Assembly (NCBI RefSeq): GCF_018320785.1
Contig: NC_054866.1
Location: 8,524,487-8,588,486, forward strand
Direction of reading: 5' to 3'
DNA: 64,000 bases
Source of the DNA: Cheilinus undulatus
Taxonomy: Eukaryota > Chordata > Actinopteri > Labriformes > Labridae
Shown here in pieces: positions 53,401 through 64,000 of the stretch. Made by a program: the position numbers and the translations under genes. The notes under the pieces are model-generated. The model did not search any database. It was not told where the DNA came from and saw only the letters and a list, made by a program, of their open reading frames with translations. How positions within the stretch are numbered: position 1 is the first letter of the stretch; every line of letters starts with the position of its first letter.

Positions 53401-55154
53401 TTAAAAGTGGCACAAAATGTTGCAGAAATGGCAGAATGAAGCAGTCAAGTAGTGAAAAGTGTGAAACATATTGGTGCTTAATCACAATTGTTGAGGGCCC
53501 ATTCTTAGGGCATGTCTGTCTCCTTGTGGTCTACGACATTATAGATTGGGAAGAGCTCACTGTTAATGCCTAAAAATGTCCTGTGTTTTAAAAGAATTAC
53601 AAATAATAATAAAATTATATGTCAATCAGAACAACATATCGATTTAATTTTTCTTTATTTGGAAGTCTGGCCCCAGAGACTCTGGCAAGACTAAATCTGG
53701 CCCTTGTGCAAATGTACTTGATGACCCCTGCCATAGGCCAAATATACTCTAAGTCACATGCACAAGTAGACAAAAAAAAAACACTGCTCTTAATACAATA
53801 TCCTTCATGTTTGGTCCTAAATATTAAATTTGAATAAACATCAGAGAAAAGAGTCTGGTCAGAAAGGCCAAAACTGTTCCTGCCCTTTTGATGTTGCCCC
53901 ACACAAGTATCAAACATGACAAAAACATCCTAATACTAATAAAAACTTGATGAAACTGAATATTTTCACAAGACAAAACTCAACTACTAAGCAAGTATTT
54001 CAAAAATGTTTTAAAAACTAAACTAAAAACTAAATTAAATTGTAAACAAACAGTTAAAATTAATGAAAAATATAACAAATATTAAAAAAAAGAATTACAG
54101 TATACTGAGCATGCTCTCTGACCTTGTATACATCGTGGTTACTGAGAACAGCGTCAAACAGAGTGTAGAGATCGTTGAGAAGGTCGACCACCTCGATGGG
54201 ATCACTGAGCGAGGAAATTGTAGTGAAGCCCACGATGTCACTGAAGTAGATCGTGACCTGGTCAAAGTACTCTGGCTCCACCGTGGCCCCAGTCTTCAGG
54301 GCCTCAGCCACTGAGCTGAAAATGAAGAGTTTGATTTTTGAGTTGAGATGAGATTAATATTAGAGATTTTTTCAGTTTTTTTTGTAGGAACTCACGGAGG
54401 CAGCATCTCCGACAGCAGTTTTTCTGTTCTCTGTTTCTCCACCTCCAGCTCCTCCGTCCTCTCTCGGATCAGGTCCTCCAAGTTGGAGCTGTACTGCTCC
54501 AGCATCCTCAGCATGGAGTCGATGATGTTTGTTTTTTTACCCTTGTTGATGATCTTGAACTGGTCACAAAATAAAAAGTCATGTTAAACTATGTGTGCAG
54601 TGTACTTAAAGATTGCCTGTGTGGTTTAACAAAACTTCAAGCCTGCCTCATGAAACGCACCCTATCAAAGATCTCATCAAATGTTGGTCTGCGGTCAGGC
54701 AGTTCACTCCAGCACTGCTTCATCAGCTGGATACACTCCAGAGGAGCCTGGTCTGGGGCCACAGTGGGACGGCACATGGGAGGAGGCTTCTTCACCTTGC
54801 GAATGATCTCTGGTGGAGAGTATTGACATTTTAATCAAAGTTTAAAAAAAGAATGGAGCTCAGTGGTAATTCAAGCTGTTTCTATTCAGTTATAAGTCAC
54901 CTCTCATTCATATCATTCCCTTAATTACCCTGCTAATCAGATTCTGCCACAACCTTGTTTGACCAATCATCATGCACCTGTCATGTTTTAAATCTGTCAT
55001 TCTCTCTTTCACAGTCAGCCTGTCATTTCAGTGTTGGTGCAGCAACTGTCCTCCACCCCAGCCACCTCAATTCAGCTCATAATTCAAGTACATGAAGTCA
55101 TCACAATGGGGTCCACTCGCCAGAGACATTGCACATTTCTCTTTCATTAACATT

Positions 55155-55217
<63 letters not shown>

Positions 55218-58200
55218 TTAAACTCATATTAAGTCTCTCTAATTGAACTGGTATTATATCAGGTAACTGTTAAACTTGATTATGAACCCTGCTTGATGGC
55301 AAAAGTATGAACAATGTTAGGGTTTTTCATGACCAAAATTGAGATTTGAGTTCTAAGCAGCGATAAACAGGCCGTCACATCTTTGTGCAAATTGGGGTGT
55401 TACTATGGAAGTACAGCAGCTTTGCATAACATGTTTTGACAAAAGAGTTGTGTTGTTTGTTTTATATATTAAATTTTGAGCTTGGAGTTTCTGGTTCCCC
55501 CATTTTAGCGTGTACAACATTTCCCCCTTGTTTTCCAAGTGAACTCAACAACATCATATTTTTTTATCTACCTTGACCAGGTTGAGCATCAGCGTTAATT
55601 TCTTCAACTAAAAATGTGTCTTAAAATGTTAGTGGAAAACCTTTTTTCCATAAGAAAGATGTGACTAGCTAGATCTTTTGCCTACAAAAACTCATGATAC
55701 TTCTCCACTATGCAAATAATGTAAGTCATTAGGTTAGGACTAAAAGTGAAGGTCAAAATATCAGAACTTTTTATTGACTAAAACTGAAGTGTTTCAGAGT
55801 TTTTGTCAACTAAAACTACACAAAACATATACGACTCAAGGCGGCCTTACACCTAACGACTTTCCGTCCGATTTCAAAGATGCAGACAAAATTCCAAAGT
55901 TGGAATAAATCACGGGAGTCTTACCAAAGCTCACTCCCATTGTCTCAGTCATTAGGTGTAAGGTGGTCATAAGACTCGATTTTGGCCATTTTAAGGCGGT
56001 CTTTCTTCAGTCTTGGTGTTACAATAATACCAAACATGTTTGATATTGTCGTTAGTCTTAAGTCTGGTTGTATGCAAACTGTCGTCCACAACCAATGGGA
56101 GCTGGTGTTATGCGTAAGCAGATTAATTCACTTCATTCTTCAAAATATGAACATGAGTGTAAATTAATCTAGAGCCGCTGAATGTTCAGCTATAACTCAA
56201 GAGATTGAAAAACTTCTCTGCTCAGAGCTGCAGTCAGATCTCTGCACCTGTGTTTTTGTGTGCCTTTTCTGTCAGTTCAGTCCTGGCTGACGTGACTGGT
56301 ACAGTAAACCCCTACTTGGGTTTTCAAAGTAAAAGCCCGATCAGTTTGTTTCCATGGTGAGATGACTGGTGTTTTCGTGCTTTTATTCTGAAGTGTTCCA
56401 GATTGTTCCTCGGTTGTTGCAGTAACATGCAAAGTTGCTTCGGTGTTTAACTTTCCTTTCATTTCTACTTGATGTAAATGATTTAAAAACATCAGGTTAT
56501 GAGAGCTATTAACTGCGATCTTCGTCTCTATCTACATCTTGTTCTCTGCTGAAAAATTGTTGGTGTAAATTGCCACCAGATGCATGATGGGAAATAATCT
56601 CAAAAGGAATCATACTCTAGTCTTGCAGTAAGTGATCCACAGTTGTTGAGTTTTTTGTCACAGGCTCAGATTTTGCAAAGACCGGGGGTCACTAACTACA
56701 AGACTAGAATACGATTCCTTTTGAGAAAACAACTTTTTAGGTTACTGCAATAATCAAAGATCTATCTTTGACACACTAAAGGATAAAAGTGGCATATGAA
56801 AATGCATGTTGCCTCGACTCAGAAACAAACTTATCAGGCTTTTATTTTGAAAAACCCAATAAAGGTTTACTGATTCTATCATGTGAGACCATCTCTTGTG
56901 TTATGAGCAGACATTTAGTGGCTTCACATTCATGTTTTGAAAGGTTAACTGTTTTAAAGTGCTTATGGACAGCTCTGGCTCCCATTGTTTGTGGATGATG
57001 GTCGCATCATTGAAAAGACAATATGAGTACGACCAGGCTAAAGACTTAATACAATATCAAACATGTTTGATATTGTCTCAAAGATTGCTTTAAAACTGCT
57101 TGGATTGAGTTTTATGTCCACCTTACACCTAAAGACTGAGAGTACAGGAGCATGCAGCAACTTTAGCAAAGCTTTCATGATCTTACTCTGACTTTGGAAT
57201 TTTTCTGCAACTTTGAAATCTATTGGAAAGTCTTTAGGTGTAAGGTCAGCACAAAATGCGACTAAAATTAACAACTTCTGATATAAAGACTGACTGAAAC
57301 TGTTGGGCAACCAGGCATCCTCTTTTATAACTGAAGTTGTCATGGTTGTCCTCCTGTGTTTTTGGATTTTGTGTTAAGATTGTTTTTGTGTTGGAGAGGA
57401 GGCTCTATGTGTTTTTCTTTTTCTTGCTGCAGGCTGATTGGGCAGGAGCACTGGGCAGTCACAGCTGAAGCCTATTTTTGGCCAGTCTCTCCTCTTAATG
57501 ACTTTGTATTGAGCCTTCAGATGCCAGAGTATTTCTTCAGCTTCCTGAGTGGTAACCTGGCTCTCTCAAATTCAACTAAAGTACTATACTATATGTATTA
57601 TAGTGGGTGCTGTTGAGCCTTTTTTTTTTGATGCACATGCACAAACTTCCAACCACTAATTTAAAATTTTGTGCAAATTTTGATTAATTCTGATTAATTC
57701 TGGGGCATGGCAAATCCCCCTTTTACCAGAGGAAACATAGCAATGCCTTGCATTCCAATAGGGTCCTCACATCCACATTGTAAAACAACACATTTGTGAC
57801 AAATATAAAAGCATTTCCTGTGATCAGCCTGACTCTGTTTTTTTATCTGTTAAATACTAACCCTCAGGTGCTAGTCCCAGCATGCAGTACGGTGGTCCTC
57901 GGACTACCACCTCTTGCAGGATGATAGAAAAGCTGTATACGTCTCCTTTGTAGGTGCCTCTGCGTGAAATTGTCTGGTCCCTTAAGAACTCTGGAGCTGT
58001 CCAAAATAGATCTGAGTGAAAGAAACAAAAGGTTTCATATTAGACTTGAAATGTGATATTTAACACAACCGCATGTAAAGGACACATGCTTTTGTGTCCT
58101 CATTTTTACACTATCTTTGGAATCATATGGATTAAAGAAGTGGACGGTTCAAAATATATCAGACTTTAAAATAAATTGATGAGACACATTTGCATCAAGA

Positions 58201-61200
58201 GCAGAAGGTACCTTGAGGTGGATGTTCCTCCATCGCTGCCTTCTGAGACTCCAGCAGCTCATTGAAACCATAGTCAGTAATCTTGAGGACAAAACGCCCG
58301 TCAACCACACAGTTACGGGATTTTAGTCGACCATGGGGGAAATCTCTGTGGTGAAGGTACTTCATACCCTGGAAGTACAATAATAATACCAAATGGGTTA
58401 CTGTGACTAAGCAAGCTAACATGGATAAAGGTATGTGGTTACTAAATGTCCTCTCCATCCCTGACTTGATTAGAGCTTCATAAGTCACTGGGGTTTCCCT
58501 AATCAACAATGATACTGAGATATAAATCAAGCAAAAAATGATTACATTGGAAAAAGTTGCAGACTGAAGCCTAGGTCAGATAAAACTGCATGTAAAGTTA
58601 AAGCCATATCCTGTAGCTGTAAGATTTTGGGACCCATCTGTCCCATATCTAGGTTGCCTTGGGTGCCTTGCAAATTCCCAAAGGAAAGCATAGCAGGTTT
58701 GATTTTTCTTTCTGCCATCTTTGATTCATCACATCTCATCGGTGAAGTTGTCCAAGAAGAGCACAGAGCCCTCTGCATATGCAAAAGTCACAAACGTAAA
58801 CAAAACAAATGGCAAGTTAAAAAAAGGAATGAAGAAGTTGTGCCACTAAATAAAAGTACAAGACAGAAACAGCCTTTAATGAAGAGGCAGTCTTTTGTGC
58901 TTCAGCCCCTCCACAGGCAGAGAGTGGTGCTCACAGACAGGACCAGTAGCTAACAGAGGCGTTTCAATAGATCTATCTCACAGACAAATCCAAAGATGGA
59001 GTCTGACTCTGATGAGGATGTAGTGCACCTGATTAAACTGCAGTGATTTGTGTGCTCCAGCTTCTTCTTTGGATTTAGATCTCATTGATACACTTTTGTA
59101 GGAAACAAACTATACTCTGGAATGAACATCTCTTTTTTTTAGGATGTGTTGTAGTAAGAACTAGAAAAGAGAAACGTGGGCGAAAGACGGCAGACGCACT
59201 TCAACACAGTGTTGATTTCATCGACTAAAACTATGGCTAAAAATGTTTGTTGACAACTTTTTTTTTCAATGACAAAAACTAGACTCAGACTTAGAAAAAT
59301 TGATCTGTGATGACTAAAACTGGCTAAAAGGGTTAATTTTTGTGGGTTAATTTGTCAAAGAACAATGCAGCTGTATCTATTCTGCCTCTCAGCTGTAGAA
59401 AGCAGGGACCCCAGGTTTGGCAGAGTGCAGAGAACACACTACTGTGATTTGATACCAGATTTAGGCAAGAGAATAAATGCTTGAACTTAAAGTATAGACT
59501 AAAATGTGAGGACTTTTTATGGACTAAAACTAGACTAAAATGTTTTGAGTTTTTATCAACTAAAACTAGAATAAAACTAAAAGGGTAGAAATTACTAAAA
59601 TATGACTAAAACTAAAATGCATTTCATTTAAAGACTAAAACTAAGACTAAAATAAAAAAATAGCTGCCAAGATTAACACTGTTTTAATAGCCCTGTGAGT
59701 AACAGCCATAAGCATTAGCATCAAGCTAGCTTATCATTCACTGTATGGTTTAGAAAGACACAATGTACAGCAGATATATGCTCATATCTGGTCCTCTTTC
59801 TGGCTGATGTCTTGGCAAGCCCTTTTCATTTCCATCATCACATCAGTCATTGATTGGTCAGGCATCAAACGGTGCGATCTGTCCTGTCCATCAATTGATA
59901 CACAGCAGAAATGAATGACTAGTCTGACTCTAGGCCTAGTCTGACACAGTGACCATCCTAACTGACAAGAAGGTTGTGCAGTCTGACCCTGGCCTAACAG
60001 CGTGTCCTAATAGCAACATAATTATCTTGATTATATTGATTCTCATTACAGTGTAACACAAACCGTACAATGTGAAGTGATATCCATGGCCCATGCAGTT
60101 AGGACATGGTGTAAGGTTTAGTGACTGAAGATAACAAACTTAATACACTGCCTGGCCAAAAAAAAAAAAAAGTCGCCACCTGGATTTAACTAAGCAAATA
60201 GGTAAGAGCCTCCTATTGGATAATTACTGCATGGGCGATTATCTTTCAGCTAGCAACAAGTTATTTAACCCCAGCTGATGCTGATGAGTAACTCCTCATT
60301 TCTTAAAAAAACATCTCGAAAGACATCCTGTGGTCGTGGAAAAGATGTTAGTCTGTTTAAGAAGAGTCAAAACCACTAGTCAGTAGGCTAACCGGAAAAA
60401 AAGGCTTCAGTTTGCTAGGGAGCATAAAGACTGGACTCTGGAGGAATGGAAGAAGGTCATGTAGTCTGATGAGTCCAGATTTACCCTGTTCCAGAGTGAT
60501 GGGCGCATCAGGGTAAGAAGAGAGGCAGGTGAAGTGATGCTGTGGGGGCAGTGCTATGATCTGGGGTTGCTGCAGTTGCTCAGGTCTAGGTTCAGCAACA
60601 TTATGTGCCCAAAGAATGAGGTCAGCTGACTACCTGGATATAGTATAATGAATGACCAGGTTATTCCATCAATGGATTTTTTCTTCCCTAATGGCATGGG
60701 CATATTCCAAGATGACAATGCCAGGATTCATCAGGCTCAAATTGTGAAAGAGTGGTTCAGGGAGCATGAGATATCATTTTCACACATGGATTGGCCACCA
60801 CAGAGTCCAAACCTTAACCCCATTGAAAATCTTTGGGATGTGCTGGAGAAGGCTTTGGGCAGTGGTCAGACTCTCCCATCATCAATACAAGATCTTGGTG
60901 AAAAATTAATGCAACACTGGATGGAAATAAATCTTGTGACATTGCAGAAGCTTATCGAAACAATGCAACAGCGAATGCGTGCTGTAATCAAAGCTAAAGG
61001 TGGTCCAACGAAATATTAGAGTGTGTGACCTTTTTTTGGTAGCAACTTTTATTTTTTTTTGGCCAGGCAGTGTATGGTCAAGAGAAATGACAGCTTGTAT
61101 CTAGAGAATTTTACAGAATATCTTACATGCGATCTGCCCATGCTCACCTTGATGAGGTCCAGTAAAAGTGAGGACTTGAACATCCAGTCTAATTTAACGT

Positions 61201-63953
61201 CCTCGTTCCTCAGCAGGTCCTGCAGACTGCCCCGGGAGCAGTGCTCTGTCACCACAGCGAACATGGAGCAGTCCGAGAAGAAGCCGAGGAATGGGTTCAC
61301 ATTCTCGTTTCTCAGGTCTTTCATCTGAGATAGAAAAAATGTTCGGATTAATGGAATAATTAAAGGAAATCCATTCAAGCAAGAGAAAACCTTAAAGTCC
61401 CTGTAAAGTGATTGAAAATATCTGTGTTGTAGATCTGTTGCATGACATGCCACTGTGTTATGAACCACCAGGCCAAATTCAAGTCATGAGAAACATCTCT
61501 AAATAAATAAAATTAAAATTCACTACCTGCTGGTAGGGCTAGGCTACATACTGTTAGCTGGTAAATGCATATGTGACTTTTATTGTTTATACAAAAGGTT
61601 GAATGCATTTATTACTTGCAGATTTTTTTTTTGTCAATTAATATATGTAAATATTTAATTAAAATATGATTAAAAATGACATCCAACAATAATGTGAATC
61701 ATTTTCCTCTTTTTATCCCTTTGATAAATTGACAACTGTAACTATCAGATAAAATTTGAGCAAAATTTAATTTTATTATTTGAAAAGAAAAAGGAATTTG
61801 TCTTCCTCAGTGAATCTGGGCAGGTAGATCAAGCTTCTCTGCTAACACTGTAGGTTGAAAAAGCTTGGTGACCAGGGATTTACAAGTTTGAGCTCTATGC
61901 TCCATCTTTTCTCTCCAAATCACCTAAAAAATAGCAGCCTTTGCCAAACTTCAGTGTGCTACAGCCCAGTTTAAAACCTGAAAAAATTCTGCAGCCTACC
62001 TAAAAACCCTCTACAACCATAACCTGATATCATAACTAGATACATTTATTTGTCATAAACAGGGGATTTCAAACTTAAATTCCTTGCTTTCTGATATGCT
62101 AACATTGCTTGGAAAGTGTTTGTGGGGTAAGAAAATAAAATGTATGAGCCTCTGGCATTTATTTTGTTTTAATCAGGCATCTGCAGACACTGAAAGTTTC
62201 TTTTTTAATATTTATCTCTGTAAAAGTACTTTGTACACTATACTGCCAAAAGTATTCACTCACCCATCCAAATAATTAAAATCAGGTGTTCCAGTCACTT
62301 CCATGGCCACAGGTGTATGAAATCAAGCACCTAGGCATGCAGACTGTTTCTACAAACATTTGTGAAAGAATGGGTCGCTCTCAGGAGCTCAGTGAATTCC
62401 AGCATGGTACTGTGATAGGATGCCACCTGTGCAACAAGTCCAGTCGTGAAATTTCCTGGCTCCTAAATATTCCACAGTCAACTGTCAGTGGTATTATAAC
62501 AAAGTGGAAGTGACTGGGAACGCCAGCAACTCAACCACCAAGTGGTAGGCCACGTAAAATGACGGAGCGGGTTCAGTGGATGATGAGGCGCATAGTGTGC
62601 GGAGGTCGCCAACTTTCTGCAGAGTCAATCACTACAGACCTCCAAACTTCACGTGGCCTTCAGATTAGCTCAAGAACAGTGCGTAGAGCGCTTCATGAAT
62701 GGGTTTCCATGGCCGAGCAGCTGCATCCAAGCGATACATCACCAAGTGCAATGTAAAGTTCTCGTCCAACATCAGTGTGTGACCTCACAAATGCCCTTCT
62801 GGAAGAATGGTCAAAAATTCCCATAAACACACTCCTAAGCCTTGTGGAAAGCCTTCCCAGAAGAGTTGATGCTGTTATAGCTGCAAAAGGTGGACCAACC
62901 TCATATTAAACCCTATGAATTAAGAATGGGATGTCACTTAAGTTCATACGCGAGTCAAGGCAGGTGAGCGAATACTTTTGGCAATATAGTGTATATCAGC
63001 AAACTCCTCACTTGTAGCATTTATATCTCTGTGACACTAATTAATTCTTAAAAGAGAGAAGCAAGCAACATAGTAGAATGTTCCATGGGTGTCACCAGTT
63101 AATCCAACACCAGTTAAACTGGAACACTGGGTGAATACATCAGACAAAATAAATGATAAAAAGGTGGAATTAGTTAAAATTTCCAGCTGTGTTTTGTTAC
63201 TTCTGAGCCTCAAATAATTACATGCAATTGAGTGTTTTTTTTTTTTTTTGGTCATTTAAAACACAATATTTTTTTAAATCTAATTACTGTGATTTTTTTA
63301 TTATTGTAAATGGCCTCTTAGTGGCCCACCTGTAGTACCTCTGGAGCCCACCAGTGGGCCTTGACACACGTTTTGGGATTCTCTGTTCTACAGGAAAAGA
63401 CATGAGTTGTACCTTTGTGAGAATCTTGGTTGTGCTTTGCTTAACTTCTTTGAACTGTCCCTCCTCAAACTTCTTCAGCCACACCCAGTCACCCTGGAAA
63501 ATAAAGAGATATTTTGTTACAGCAATCTTACATTTTTATTTAGAGAGTTAATATCAGTGAAATCATAATATATATGATCATTTTACTTTATACATTGCTT
63601 ATTTCTTTTTAGAATAATAAAAGTTAGAAGTCACCTCATCAGCCACTTAATTTAACACATGACCTGGTATACATGAGTAAATCAGTGTTTGCTGAGTGTA
63701 GGTTGTTTATGTTGAGTTTGTCTAAGTAGCTGTAAAGGTCCAGACCTGCACTTTACAATAACAACCTATAAATACTGATTTAAATCTTTACATCTTTAAA
63801 ATAGAGGCTGTTTTTGTCTTCACTTACCTCATACACAGCTACATTTGTGGTCTCATGAGTTGCCGTTTGCATGCTGTTCACAGAGTGTGAGTTATCTGCA
63901 GATTTGTCTTCCATCCCACTCTTGGACTCACTCAGATCTTCTAAGGTGATTTT
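44489..63953 (-). CDS. gucy2d-like: Retinal-type receptor guanylyl cyclase, 3' part (5' exons outside the window)
   Basis: Makes cGMP at photoreceptor membranes, as known for the GUCY2D/2F family. Exons, 5' to 3': 63953-63828, 63493-63413, 61324-61148, 58368-58212, 58011-57862, 54809-54661, 54559-54396, 54315-54123, 51820-51646, 49453-49355, 49260-49166, 49075-48990, 44558-44489. They total 1722 nt in frame: 573 aa plus stop. GDWVWLKKF opens the kinase-homology domain; residues 140-147 read HGRLKSRN instead of HRD, and DYG (160-162) replaces DFG, so it is a pseudokinase. A helical dimerisation segment follows (about 285-325). The catalytic domain has metal Asp361 (FSDIVGFTT) and Asp405, guanine-selecting Glu401 and Cys473, and Asn480/Arg484. 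The last exon rests on phase, a strong polypyrimidine tract and its stop, so it is less certain. Ligand-binding and membrane exons lie beyond 64000. The GUCY2D versus GUCY2F orthologue is not resolved. Confidence 0.93.
44990..45435 (-). pseudogene. Diverged Tc1-like fragment (last intron of cyclase)
   Basis: GTTTACCACTGTGTTATATA, CAACACTCTGCAAGCATCTG, CCCATTCTTGCTTGATT and TTGCTCAACAGTGCAGG follow the order of the Tc1 family at 27612-28852. The terminal repeats are missing and the frames are broken. Confidence 0.6.
45436..45860. repeat. GACTAAAACT-family repeat, reverse orientation
   Basis: TTTAGTTTTAGTCTTATTGG and many AGTTTTAGTCT/AGTCTAGTTTTTAT words match the dispersed family seen at 52405, 55585 and 59207. 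Confidence 0.5.
46921..48834. mobile_element. 1.9-kb DNA transposon with GGGCCTCA ends (Harbinger-like) carrying a nested MITE
   Basis: Left GGGCCTCAGTCACCAACAG and, inverted, right CTGGTGAATGAAGCCC. Sub-terminal AAATTTGTTCTTAA / TTAAGAACAAATTT is also inverted. AAT is repeated at 46918-46920 and 48835-48837, a 3-bp target duplication compatible with PIF/Harbinger. No transposase frame recognised. Another element is inserted at 47583-48113. Confidence 0.72.
47583..48113. mobile_element. Copy 3 of the ACCTGACACGCC dispersed element (most complete)
   Basis: Ends TAACCTGACACGCC and CTTTACAAGGTTA. GTCTGGGGG occurs directly at both sides (47574-47582, 48114-48122), a possible 9-bp target duplication. 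The interior has GATTGGGTGAATGTTCTGTG, GGCCAATCAGAGCAACAAAA and CGTTTTTGAAAAGAAAACAA, shared with copy 4. Non-coding. Confidence 0.75.
49655..49790. repeat. SINE-like fragment (cyclase intron)
   Basis: GGCAATAACATGCAGGAAAA and AAATTTGAACCTGGGCCATC resemble an inverted tRNA-like B-box repeat common in fish. Boundaries not seen. Confidence 0.3.
50165..50310. mobile_element. AGTAACGCATTAC-type MITE fragment
   Basis: AGCAGTGTTGGGGGTAACAT, TTTGTAACGCATTAGAGTAC and GTAATCAGTTACTAAAAG are typical of a common teleost MITE with GTAAC/GTTAC repeats. Confidence 0.5.
50552..50890. mobile_element. Copy 4 of the ACCTGACACGCC dispersed element
   Basis: Begins GTAACCTGGCACGCCAGATG. Contains GGGAAAGGGCAGAGCCTTTG, GATTGGATGAACATTCTGTC and CGTTTTTGAAAAGAAAACAA; the right part is truncated. 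It lies in the cyclase intron between 51646 and 49453. Confidence 0.7.
50960..51182. mobile_element. Tc1-like terminal fragment
   Basis: GGGCGAATATTAATGCAGTC, AATTGACATTACCTTGTAGA and a terminal GGCACTGTA resemble the 3' end of the element at 42955-43405. No transposase. Confidence 0.45.
52405..52807. repeat. GACTAAAACT-family repeat
   Basis: Repeated GACTAAAAT/AGTAGACTAAAATGTTTTGG words ending GTTAACACTG. Same family as 59207-59681. Confidence 0.6.
52974..53730. mobile_element. hAT MITE with decayed 8-bp target duplication
   Basis: Left CACTGGTCATCAACTGG and right TTGATGACCCCTG are inverted. Flanks CCAGAGAC and CCATAGGC agree at 6 of 8 bases. Sub-terminal GGCCCC-rich words lie on both sides. 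The interior (53215-53450) is a degenerate array of GTGGCAAAAAGG words, which creates a spurious open frame. Confidence 0.7.
55157..55215. repeat. (TA)n microsatellite
   Basis: About 59 bp of perfect TA dinucleotide in the cyclase intron between exons at 57862 and 54809. Confidence 0.97.
55585..55822. repeat. GACTAAAACT-family repeat, truncated
   Basis: Starts CAGCGTTAATTTCTTCAACT and ends in TTGTCAACTAAAACTACAC. The right terminus was lost, adjoining the element that starts at about 55843. Confidence 0.55.
55843..57247. mobile_element. 1.4-kb DNA element with about 220-bp TIRs containing inner palindromes
   Basis: Left arm (55845-about 56065) and right arm (about 57045-57245) are inverted copies. 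Each runs CCTTACACCTAA, ACTTTCC, ATTTCAAAG.TGCAGA, AATTCCAAAGT, then TTAGGTGTAAGGT, and ends AACATGTTTGATATTGT. The terminal CCTTACACCTAA recurs inverted within each arm. The interior of about 1 kb has no recognisable transposase. Confidence 0.8.
59207..59681. mobile_element. GACTAAAACT-family element, fullest copy
   Basis: Ends CAGTGTTGATTTCATCGAC and AAGATTAACACTG form a short TIR (CAGTGTT). The interior is a degenerate array of GACTAAAACTAGACTAAAAT words. The flanking 8-mers agree at only 5 of 8, so a hAT origin is possible but unproven. Confidence 0.65.
60144..61074 (+). pseudogene. Tc1-like transposon, shortened, in cyclase intron
   Basis: Terminal repeats TACACTGCCTGGCCAAAA and TTTTGGCCAGGCAGTGTA, including the TA target. 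The plus-strand transposase is decayed: [19 protein letters not shown] (about 60429-60490, Trp codon now stop), then a good stretch from 60648 with [10 protein letters not shown] (second Asp), [14 protein letters not shown] (Glu) and a C-terminus GGPTKY*. Most of the N-terminal DNA-binding half is missing. Its right end is 73 bp from the cyclase exon at 61148-61324. Confidence 0.88.
62234..62993 (+). pseudogene. Internally deleted Tc1-like element in cyclase intron
   Basis: Terminal repeats TACACTATACTGCCAAAAGT and CTTTTGGCAATATAGTGTA. It keeps the transposase HTH start ([20 protein letters not shown] at 62371; [23 protein letters not shown]), then jumps at about 62760 to the C-terminal [20 protein letters not shown] and AAKGGPTSY* (62909). 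The whole catalytic DDE core is gone, leaving 760 bp. Confidence 0.88.
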
Positions 63954-64000
63954 CTGTTACCCCAGGGAAAGATTTGATTATAATAAGTCCATCCCTATGC

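Noticed and set aside
53283-53573. 96-codon frame of repeated Trp/Lys/Gly words
   Set aside because: Arises from the degenerate GTGGCAAAAAGG array within a hAT MITE.
58627-58953. 108-codon plus-strand frame in a cyclase intron
   Set aside because: Antisense to the intron, no recognisable domain and no paralogue support.

Overview
The window looks like vertebrate nuclear DNA, almost certainly from a ray-finned fish. The genes are split into short exons with GT-AG introns. Two gene families are recognisable: secreted matrix metalloproteinases (MMPs) and a photoreceptor-type membrane guanylyl cyclase. Intergenic and intronic DNA is full of teleost-style Tc1/mariner remnants, hAT and other MITEs, L1 pieces and tRNA-derived SINEs. 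No RNA gene, CRISPR array, operon or prokaryotic feature was found.

Layout. 1-835 is a CCAACC/GGTTGG minisatellite. 836-3354 is intergenic and repeat-rich. 3355-15792 (minus strand) is MMP gene A: 11 exons, 470 codons plus stop, all phases matching. 15793-20785 is intergenic. 20786-37059 (minus strand) is MMP gene B: again 11 exons, 473 codons plus stop. It is a head-to-tail tandem paralogue of A, with nine of eleven exon lengths identical. 37060-44488 is intergenic and repeat-rich. 44489-63953 (minus strand) is the 3' two-thirds of a retinal-type receptor guanylyl cyclase. Thirteen exons encode the kinase-homology, dimerisation and catalytic domains; the extracellular and transmembrane exons lie beyond base 64000.

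The MMP pair arose by duplication of a block of roughly 16-21 kb. Homology covers the 3' flank (about 1375-3354 versus 19205-20785), the gene body and the proximal promoter, and probably a pyrimidine-rich block further upstream (about 16860-17660 versus 39770-40460). A Tc1-like element appears to sit at the same intron-10 position in both copies, while other insertions are copy-specific, so insertions can be ordered relative to the duplication. Exon 11 plus 24 bp of adjoining intron is nearly identical (103 of 104 bases by eye), whereas sampled exons are about 71-83 % identical in protein. That contrast suggests local gene conversion.

The MMPs would be secreted zinc endopeptidases and the cyclase a cGMP-producing photoreceptor membrane enzyme. 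I see no functional link beyond adjacency. I did not find a clearly new biological system. The most notable items are the gene-conversion candidate, the datable insertions, the nested inverted-repeat transposons and the internally deleted Tc1 copies in the cyclase introns.
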